Shown one piece after another: positions 15,973 through 22,500 of a DNA stretch of 28,644 bases. The notes beneath the pieces were generated by a model, which worked only from the letters and a program-made list of their open reading frames with translations, was not told the DNA's origin and ran no database searches. The stretch comes from JAGVUD01 sp052033935. GTDB lineage: Bacteria; Armatimonadota; UBA5829; DSUL01. How positions within the stretch are numbered: the first letter of the stretch is position 1; the number at the start of each line of letters is the position of its first letter. The position numbers were made by a program, and so were the translations under genes. The stretch lies in assembly GCA_052033935.1 (NCBI GenBank), contig JBPOJE010000104.1, forward strand, positions 1 through 28,644. The letters run 5' to 3'.

Positions 15973-18900
15973 TGGTGACCGACCGCCCCAAAGCAGGATC
16001 ACAGCGACGGCGAGCGGCTGCTCTTCTGATTGCCGCAGTCCTCTTGTGCGCCGCACCCGCGTTCGCCAAACCGCGTGCCAATGCCGTGCGCCTGTGGACG
16101 GCCTGGGATCAGAACTACTTCTACGCAGCGTTCGACATCACGGACCCGGACATTCAGGGCAACTCGAAAGCTGCCAACGCGCCGGTAGGCGACGATGACG
16201 CGGTTGCGCTCTACTTTCAGGCCGACCGGGCCACGGGCCAGACGCTGACTCCGGCATCCTACCGGATGATCGTCAGCGCCGCCGGAGGCGCGCAGTTCGC
16301 CGTGGGCTCGGAAGAGGGCTGGCAACAGAAGAACATCACCACGTTCAAGTACGCGGTCAGGCTGGATGGCACGCTGAACGACGATCAGGACGATGACACC
16401 CGGTTTCAGGTGGAGGTGGCGGTGCCGTGGAAGGAGATGGGGATTACTCCGGAGATCGGCGCTGCAGTCGGCTTCAACATCGCCATCCAGATGAAGGGCG
16501 AGAACAGCGGGTCGGTGAGCCTTTCGCCGGATGTGAAGACCGAGCTGGACAGGGACAATCCCTCCAAATGGCAGGAACTGTGGCTGCGCGCCGCCGTGCA
16601 GCCGATTGCCATCAACAGCCCGGGCAGGGTGATGTGCAACCGGATTCTGGCGCACGCTCCGATTGTGGACGGCCGTATTCTCCCCAGCGAATACACCGAG
16701 AAGAACGTGCTTCAGATCGCCAAGCCGCCCGTTGACGCGGCGCGGCATGTCATCCGCGATTTCCCCATCGAGGACCTGGTGTTCGGGGTGTATCATCTCG
16801 ACTTCGCGACCGGCCCGGAGAGCGCGGCTTCGCAAACGGCGTATGTGCACAAGCCGCTCGGAGGATTCGGACCCTGGTTCGACCCATCCACAATCCGCTG
16901 GCATCACGCACAGCTTCTGGACGCCCAGCGCGCGGGCATGGACATGGTGCTTCCGGTGTTCGACGGCGGCGGCGAGGAGCGCGTGGCGGCGCTGGCGGCG
17001 GCGCTCGGCGATATGACGGCGCTGGGTCAGGGTGTGCCGCATGTGGGGCTTATGCTCAAAGCGGAGAAGGGCGCGGACAGACAACGCACCTGGAGCACAA
17101 TCCGGCGGTTCTGCGAGCTGGTCAGTCCCCGGTTCCTGGCGCAGGTGAGGCTCCCGCAGTCGCGCGGGGGGCAGAGCGCGCTGCCGGTCTTTGTGCGGGG
17201 CGAGATCGCGCTGACGCAGGAAGACCGCGACTGGTTCGACAGGCAGGCGGCGGAGGCATTCGGGCTGCGCCTGCTCTGGGTGGCGGACGATGGCGGGCGC
17301 ACGGCGGCGCCCGCCGCTGATGGTGTCGCGGCGAACAGCCGCGAGACCGGATGGTCGCTGGACGAAAGCGGCTGGATAAAGGTGGCCGCGGTGACTCCGG
17401 GATGCGTAGGCGGCGAGCGCCTGCTTGCCCGCGCCGCGGGCGAGACCTACCAGAACGCCTGGGCCGCCGTCATCGAGAAGAAGCCGGACTGGGTGCTGAT
17501 AGATTCGTTCAACGACTGGCGAGACGGCTCGGAGATCGCGGAGTCGTACGAGTACGGACTGCTCTACATTGACGCGACCGCCATACAGGCTTCGCGCTTC
17601 AACGGGCAGAAGGAATACGCCGCCAAGTATCTTTCATCGTTTGTCCCCCGCAAAATCGCGCCCGGCACTCTGTGTACCGCCCGCGTGAACGTCCGCAACG
17701 CAGGCACGAAGCCGTGGAAGGTGACCGACCGGGTGCGGTTCACCTACAGATGGTATCAGGGCGGCAGGCTCTACTCGCAGGGCGTCGCCGCTGTCCCGCT
17801 GCAGAAGGATATCCCGGTCAACGGCTCGGGACAGATCTCCATCGGGGTGGCTCCGCTGGACACGGACAAAGACCCGCTGCCAGCCGGAGAGTGGCTGCTG
17901 GTGTTCGATTTGATCATGCCGGACGGCAGGACGTTTTCGAGTCAGGGCGATCATCCTCTGGCGGTGGCGGTGACAATCGGCGATCCGCCCGTGCTGTCGG
18001 CGGAAATGCTTTCGGCCGAGATTCCGCCGCTTATGATGCCCGCGGAGACCTACACGGCCCCGGTAACGCTGCGCAACGACGGTGCCACGGCGTGGTCAAC
18101 GGGCGGAAGCGTGGGGATCGTTCTGACGGCTTACGCGGACGCCGAAGGCGGGCGCAAGGTCCTCGAGACCTGGACCGCGCCCATCCCCGAAGAGACGCTT
18201 CCGGGCAGGATTGTGACGGTGCAGGTTCCCGTCAGCATCAAGCCCTCCACGGCACTGGCGAACAAGCGCATTATGATTGAGGCCCGGCTGACCGCCGACG
18301 GCAAGACAGCCGGGGCGGAGACATGCAGGCCGCTAGTGGCATCGGCTCTCACAGCGCCGGCCCAGTGGGCGCCGTCTCTCACCCCGCCGTCGCGGCCCCT
18401 CGCCGGTCTGGAATATGGCAAGGCGGCGAAGTTCGCGATTGACGTGCTGAACAAGGGGCCGCAGACCTGGCGCGGCGACGCGCGGCTCGCGGCCGATCTG
18501 TATTCGATTGACGGCAGTCTGCTTCTGGCCAACGCCGGAACAGGCAAGCTGCGGCGCGGCATCAAGGCCGGTGAGAAGGTCACGGCGAACGTTGAGCTGA
18601 AAGCGCCGTTCTACCCCGGCCAGTACGTCGTGCTGTGGACTGTGAGGGCGGGCGACACCGACACCAGCCTTCAGCCGCTCGGAGGTTCGGGCGACGCGGT
18701 ATATATGCAGTATCTGACGGTCAGCGCGCCCGGGCTGGAGGTCGTGGACCTTTCGGCCGCGCTGGACTCGGACGTGCTGGCGTCCGAAGCGAACCCGGCG
18801 GACGGGGAGTTCGGCGAAGGCGGCGCGAGCTTCGCGGCGGACATGCTTCCTCCGCTGGTTGTCCCCAGCCCAACGCCTTCACGGCTGCACCCGGTGGGGA

Positions 18901-19355
18901 TGTTCGAGAACCAGTCCGGTAACGCTGCCGCCGCGCGATGGATCAGCTTTGCCTGGCCCGCGCGCAAGGACGGCGAGAAGAACGCCGTGGCGGCGAAAGG
19001 GCAGACCATTGCCGTGACGCCCGGGGCGTATGCGCGGGCGCATATTCTGGCGGCGGCATCGGGAGACGCGGCGGAGGCCGAGTTCGGGCTGATGTACGGC
19101 AGCGCGGGGCGGAAGGTAAAGGCCCGCGTGGGCGGCTGGTCGGCCCCGGGCGAAGGGGACATCGTCGCCTACCGCACGGCGCTCAGGATGACTCCGGCAG
19201 GCCCGGAGGCGAAGCCAGCATTTCTGTACGATGTAGTGATCCCCGTGGATCCGGCGCAGCAGCTTTCGGCTATTCGCCTTCCAGAGAACGCGGCAATCCG
19301 TGTCCTAGCGATGACGATCGAGAAGCCTGCTCCTCAGAATTCGAAGAAGAAGTAA
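15969..19355 (+). CDS. exported multidomain protein: CBM9-like, GH99-like and Ig-like domains
   Basis: 1128 aa. GGAGA precedes ATG 15969 (ATG 15972 is equally possible); the first four bases overlap the aminotransferase stop. A signal peptide (RRRAAALLIAAVLLCAAPAFA) is followed by a CBM9/DOMON-like beta domain (about 37-210: LWTAWDQNYFYAAFDITDPD, VEVAVPWKEMGI). A barrel-like region (about 260-545) resembles GH99-like glycosidase modules, including WVLIDSFNDWRDGSEIAES near 507-525. Three beta-sandwich domains follow, each with an NxGxxxW motif: VRNAGTKPW, LRNDGATAW and VLNKGPQTW. A beta-rich C-terminus ends at EKPAPQNSKKK. It probably acts on cell-surface or extracellular polysaccharide. The same frame stays open upstream of 15969 but runs through the aminotransferase and has no support. 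Confidence 0.8.
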   Translation: MMVTDRPKAGSQRRRAAALLIAAVLLCAAPAFAKPRANAVRLWTAWDQNYFYAAFDITDPDIQGNSKAANAPVGDDDAVALYFQADRATGQTLTPASYRMIVSAAGGAQFAVGSEEGWQQKNITTFKYAVRLDGTLNDDQDDDTRFQVEVAVPWKEMGITPEIGAAVGFNIAIQMKGENSGSVSLSPDVKTELDRDNPSKWQELWLRAAVQPIAINSPGRVMCNRILAHAPIVDGRILPSEYTEKNVLQIAKPPVDAARHVIRDFPIEDLVFGVYHLDFATGPESAASQTAYVHKPLGGFGPWFDPSTIRWHHAQLLDAQRAGMDMVLPVFDGGGEERVAALAAALGDMTALGQGVPHVGLMLKAEKGADRQRTWSTIRRFCELVSPRFLAQVRLPQSRGGQSALPVFVRGEIALTQEDRDWFDRQAAEAFGLRLLWVADDGGRTAAPAADGVAANSRETGWSLDESGWIKVAAVTPGCVGGERLLARAAGETYQNAWAAVIEKKPDWVLIDSFNDWRDGSEIAESYEYGLLYIDATAIQASRFNGQKEYAAKYLSSFVPRKIAPGTLCTARVNVRNAGTKPWKVTDRVRFTYRWYQGGRLYSQGVAAVPLQKDIPVNGSGQISIGVAPLDTDKDPLPAGEWLLVFDLIMPDGRTFSSQGDHPLAVAVTIGDPPVLSAEMLSAEIPPLMMPAETYTAPVTLRNDGATAWSTGGSVGIVLTAYADAEGGRKVLETWTAPIPEETLPGRIVTVQVPVSIKPSTALANKRIMIEARLTADGKTAGAETCRPLVASALTAPAQWAPSLTPPSRPLAGLEYGKAAKFAIDVLNKGPQTWRGDARLAADLYSIDGSLLLANAGTGKLRRGIKAGEKVTANVELKAPFYPGQYVVLWTVRAGDTDTSLQPLGGSGDAVYMQYLTVSAPGLEVVDLSAALDSDVLASEANPADGEFGEGGASFAADMLPPLVVPSPTPSRLHPVGMFENQSGNAAAARWISFAWPARKDGEKNAVAAKGQTIAVTPGAYARAHILAAASGDAAEAEFGLMYGSAGRKVKARVGGWSAPGEGDIVAYRTALRMTPAGPEAKPAFLYDVVIPVDPAQQLSAIRLPENAAIRVLAMTIEKPAPQNSKKK

Positions 19356-20259
19356 GCAGCCGGGCGGGGATTTTGCCCGACTCCGCGACGGCGATCGTCT
19401 CGTCCAGCGACAGCGTGCAGCCACCTCCGCCCATACCGAGCAGGTTGAGGGCGGCGGCGGCGGATGCGAACGCCATGGAGCGCGGCAGATCCCAACCCAT
19501 CACCACCCCGGCCGCCAGCCCGGCCCGGTAAACGTCCCCGCAACCGGTTGCATCCACGGGCTGCTCCACCCGAACGGTGCCCTGGCGATGGATGATGCTC
19601 CCGCCCGGCCCGGCAGCGAGCGATCCGCGCGCGCCCAGAGTGATCACCACCTCCGCTTCGTGCTCTCGCGCGGCGGCGCAGGCCATATCCGCCAGTTCAT
19701 CGTCCGATGCTTTCGGGTTGGCTTCCTGATAGCTGGTGACGATCAGATCGGCGCACGCGGCGATCTCCGGGCGTCTCAGCGCATCCATCGCAACGATTGT
19801 GAATCCCGCGTCCCGGGCTGCCACGGCGGCTTTGATTGCCATCTCGCGGCAGTACGGGTCGAGCGTGAAGACGCGGCATGCAGGCAGTTCGTCCGCAGGC
19901 TGCCCACGCATGATGTCGAAGTGCCGTCCGAACATCGTCCGCTCGCCGTCGGGCGTCGCGAAGATGTTGCAGTACGGCGTGTGCGCCTGATGCGAGCAGA
20001 TGAGCCTGCTGATGTCCACATGCTCAAGCTCCCCCAGCCGCTCCAGCAGCCACTGGGCGCGCTCATCGCGGCCCAGCACGGTTCCGAGCAGCAGGGTGCG
20101 CATCCCCCATGCGTTCAGGGCCATGCACGAGTTCGCCGCCTCCCCGCCCACCGTCAGCCGGTCCTCCTGAATCCAGGTTGACGACCCGAGCGCGGGGTAG
20201 TGCCTGATGCGCATGATGCGGTCCTGGCAGATGGTGCCATAGCAGATGATGTCGAACAC
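19270..20259 (-). CDS. PfkB-family carbohydrate kinase
   Basis: 329-aa sugar or nucleoside kinase of the ribokinase fold, transferring ATP phosphate to a sugar hydroxyl. GTG 20259 is chosen because GGAGG lies 6 nt before it and FDIICYGTICQDRI then forms the first strand. Motifs are the substrate-side GGEAANSCMALNAWG (38-52) and the anion hole with catalytic base DATGCGDVYRAGL (236-248, D242); the usual GAGD is GCGD here. The last 28 codons or so (SSSNSEEQASRSSSLG and beyond) are antisense to the end of the upstream CBM9/GH99-like gene, an 86-bp convergent overlap, and look like a non-conserved tail. The neighbours are glycan-active exported proteins, so a role in using a released sugar is a reasonable inference. 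Confidence 0.88.
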   Translation of the reverse strand: MFDIICYGTICQDRIMRIRHYPALGSSTWIQEDRLTVGGEAANSCMALNAWGMRTLLLGTVLGRDERAQWLLERLGELEHVDISRLICSHQAHTPYCNIFATPDGERTMFGRHFDIMRGQPADELPACRVFTLDPYCREMAIKAAVAARDAGFTIVAMDALRRPEIAACADLIVTSYQEANPKASDDELADMACAAAREHEAEVVITLGARGSLAAGPGGSIIHRQGTVRVEQPVDATGCGDVYRAGLAAGVVMGWDLPRSMAFASAAAALNLLGMGGGGCTLSLDETIAVAESGKIPARLLTSSSNSEEQASRSSSLGHGLPRSLEGE

Positions 20260-20265
20260 AATGGG

Positions 20266-20270
20266 CCTCC
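20266..20270 (-). promoter_or_regulatory. ribosome binding site deciding a GTG start
   Basis: GGAGG on the minus strand, 6 nt before GTG 20259. It fixes the PfkB start and removes 29 upstream in-frame residues that do not look like part of the fold. Confidence 0.6.
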
Positions 20271-20278
20271 AGGAAGGG

Positions 20279-20284
20279 ATTATA
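20279..20284 (-). promoter_or_regulatory. -10 promoter box for the PfkB kinase
   Basis: Minus strand TATAAT, a perfect -10 hexamer. Its start site would be near 20272, giving a leader of about 13 nt with GGAGG almost at the 5' end. No good -35 is visible. Confidence 0.4.
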
Positions 20285-20391
20285 CCCAGCGGCCGCACGA
20301 TGCGGACGCAACCGGGGCAGGGAGAATGGCTTCGTTTCGCAAACACTCATCTGACGCCGCGAAGCAGCAGTCGCGGCAAGTGAGGTTGCAA

Positions 20392-22359
20392 ATGCGTATA
20401 TTATCGTTTGCAGTTGCGGTTCTGGCAGGCCTGATAATCGCCGGTCCGGCATCGTCCGAGTACAGGGCATTCTGGGCCGACGGGTTCAACGCCGCATTCT
20501 ATACACCCGAACAGGTGGACACGCTGATTTCGCGGCTGAAGGAGTCGAACTGCAACTCCATCTGGCCGCAGATGCGAAAGAGCGGCGACGCGCACTACAA
20601 ATCCACCTACGAGCCGTGGGCAAGGCAAAACCCGCAGCATTTTGACGCCCTGGCCGACATCCTAGAAAAAGCCCACGCCGCCAACCCGCCCATCGAGGTG
20701 CACGCGTGGATCAACACCTGCGCCGTGGGCGGCCACCTGAGCCCGGGCCACATTCTGAACGCCCATCCGGACTACACGAGCATCTCGGATGCGGGCGTGG
20801 CCTACGACAACGAGGCGATGAAGATTGACCCGGGCAACCCCGGCGCGGCCGACTGGACATTCCGGGTATATCTGGACGTGGCCCGTCACTACAACGTGGA
20901 CGGAATCCACTTCGACTTCGTGCGCTATGGAAACGCACACTGGGGCTACAACCCCCAGAGCGTGGCGCTGTTCAACAAGACGCACAAGCGCACCGGCAAG
21001 CCCGCGTTCGACGACCCAGAGTGGCAGCAGTGGCGGCGCGACCAGGTCACGAACCTGGTGCGCAAAGTGTACGCCCACTCGAAGGCGCTGAGGCCCGGCA
21101 TCAAGGTTTCGGCTGCGGCGGTCTGCTGGGGCGACGGCCCGCAGAGCATGGATGAGTGGAAAAAGAGCAGCTCGTACAAGAACGTTTACCAGGACTGGCG
21201 CTCGTGGATGGAAGAGGGAATCCTCGACATCAACTGCCCGATGATGTACTTCTCGAACCAGAAGCACCGGGACTACTGGCTGAACTGGAACGCGTTCGCC
21301 AAGGACAACCGCTTCAACGGGCAGCTTGTCATCGGCTCGGGCATCTGGCTGAACTCCATTCCGGACAGCTTCCAGCAGATACGCGACACGCGGGAGATTA
21401 CCCCTTCGGGCGGGCAGGCCGACGGCGTGCTGCTCTATTCGTACGCGGGAACCAACGCCGCTTCGGACGGCCAGAAGCCCGGCGGCTACAACCCGGAGTT
21501 CTACTCGGCGCTCTCCAAAGCAGGCAAGCACGGCGACCCGCCCTTCTCCGAGCCGTCGTCCATTCCGGCGCCGCGAGCCAAACGCAAGGCGATCGTGAAG
21601 GGTTTTGTGCTGACCGACCCGTGGCTGGCGCCGCTCGCGGGGGCGAAGGTGCGCCTCATCGGCTCGGACGGCGCACGGGAGATGACCACCGACGTGACCG
21701 GCTTCTATGCGTTCATTGAGGCGCCCGCGGGTGAACAGACGCTGGAGGTCTCGATGCCGGGCTTCAAGACGCAGACGGCGAAACTGCGAATCTCCGGCGG
21801 GCCGCAGATACTCACCGCCAACCGCTACCTCACCAGCGCCGCCCGGCCAAGCGGCCTGATCAGCGACAAGTGGATCGTGAGCGGCGGGGACAACACGTTC
21901 CGCGACACGCTGTATCTCTGGAACCCATGGCAGCAGACAGGCCGGAAGGTGCGCATCGAAAAGCAGCCGCTGCCCTTCCAGCCAGGCGACCGGGTAGCTG
22001 TGGCCGACCTCCCGGGTGGGCTAGCGCCCGCGGTTCGCCTGATCGGGATAGACGAGAACCTCCGGAACCAGCTTCCGCCGGGCGAGACCATGCCGATTGT
22101 CGGCCTCTCGAAAGACGACTGCAAGACGGGGCAGTGGGTGCGCCTGTCCGGGACGGCGAAATCGCTGAATGCGGACGGTTTCGTGCTATCCGACGGCGCT
22201 TCGGACGTTCACATATCAGCCAAAGATCTGCTGGATAGCCGCTGCTTCACGGTTGGGACCGGAGAGCAGCTCGAGGTTACCGGGATTGTGGATAAGGAGG
22301 GCGGCCTGCGGGTGTGCCCGACGGGTCCGGACGACATCGCCCGCAAGGACAAGGCCTAA
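20392..22359 (+). CDS. exported GHL10-family (glycosyl hydrolase-like) protein with carboxypeptidase-regulatory-like and OB-like domains
   Basis: 655 aa from ATG 20392, preceded by GAGG at 6 nt. The signal peptide is MRILSFAVAVLAGLIIAG with cleavage near ASS (20-22). The GHL10 (DUF187-type) barrel spans about 23-380: YRAFWADGFNAAFYT, VEVHAWIN-like IEVHAWINT (101-109), VDGIHFDFVRYG (169-180; D175 is a likely active-site acid), MMYFSNQ and DGVLLYSYAG. A carboxypeptidase-regulatory-like fold (about 402-465: GFVLTDPWLAPLAGAKVRL, TGFYAF) comes next, then beta-rich sequence and an OB-like domain (about 578-645: GQWVRLSGTAKSLNADGFVL, VTGIVDKEGGLRV). It probably cleaves or binds cell-wall or environmental glycans. 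It is divergent from the kinase. Confidence 0.85.
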   Translation: MRILSFAVAVLAGLIIAGPASSEYRAFWADGFNAAFYTPEQVDTLISRLKESNCNSIWPQMRKSGDAHYKSTYEPWARQNPQHFDALADILEKAHAANPPIEVHAWINTCAVGGHLSPGHILNAHPDYTSISDAGVAYDNEAMKIDPGNPGAADWTFRVYLDVARHYNVDGIHFDFVRYGNAHWGYNPQSVALFNKTHKRTGKPAFDDPEWQQWRRDQVTNLVRKVYAHSKALRPGIKVSAAAVCWGDGPQSMDEWKKSSSYKNVYQDWRSWMEEGILDINCPMMYFSNQKHRDYWLNWNAFAKDNRFNGQLVIGSGIWLNSIPDSFQQIRDTREITPSGGQADGVLLYSYAGTNAASDGQKPGGYNPEFYSALSKAGKHGDPPFSEPSSIPAPRAKRKAIVKGFVLTDPWLAPLAGAKVRLIGSDGAREMTTDVTGFYAFIEAPAGEQTLEVSMPGFKTQTAKLRISGGPQILTANRYLTSAARPSGLISDKWIVSGGDNTFRDTLYLWNPWQQTGRKVRIEKQPLPFQPGDRVAVADLPGGLAPAVRLIGIDENLRNQLPPGETMPIVGLSKDDCKTGQWVRLSGTAKSLNADGFVLSDGASDVHISAKDLLDSRCFTVGTGEQLEVTGIVDKEGGLRVCPTGPDDIARKDKA

Positions 22360-22464
22360 ACCACCTGCAAGACAAACTATAAAAGTGTGACAAATGGAGG
22401 GAACTCATCGGACGGGAATCTCGTCAGCATGAGTGAATAGCTTCCCACCCTCCTTCTCTCTTCT

Positions 22465-22490
22465 CCCCGGCCGATGCAGATCGGCCGGGG
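22465..22490. terminator. strong hairpin in the convergent gap, probable bidirectional terminator
   Basis: Perfect 11-bp GC-rich stem CCCCGGCCGAT/ATCGGCCGGGG with a GCAG loop, between the stops of the GHL10 gene (22359) and the YhaN-like gene (22501). No T tract follows on either strand, so it may need Rho or act only as a 3' stabiliser. The rest of the 141-bp gap shows nothing convincing. Confidence 0.5.
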
Positions 22491-22500
22491 CGCGTGCGCG

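Noticed and set aside
15999..17084. 361-codon minus-strand frame opposite the CBM9-like domain
   Set aside because: No motif, no ribosome site, composition typical of antisense GC-rich DNA.
22360..22500. Possible small gene in the convergent gap (ATGs near 22393 and 22429)
   Set aside because: Only 3-12 codons long with no conserved look. The TATAAA-like string nearby has no matching -35.
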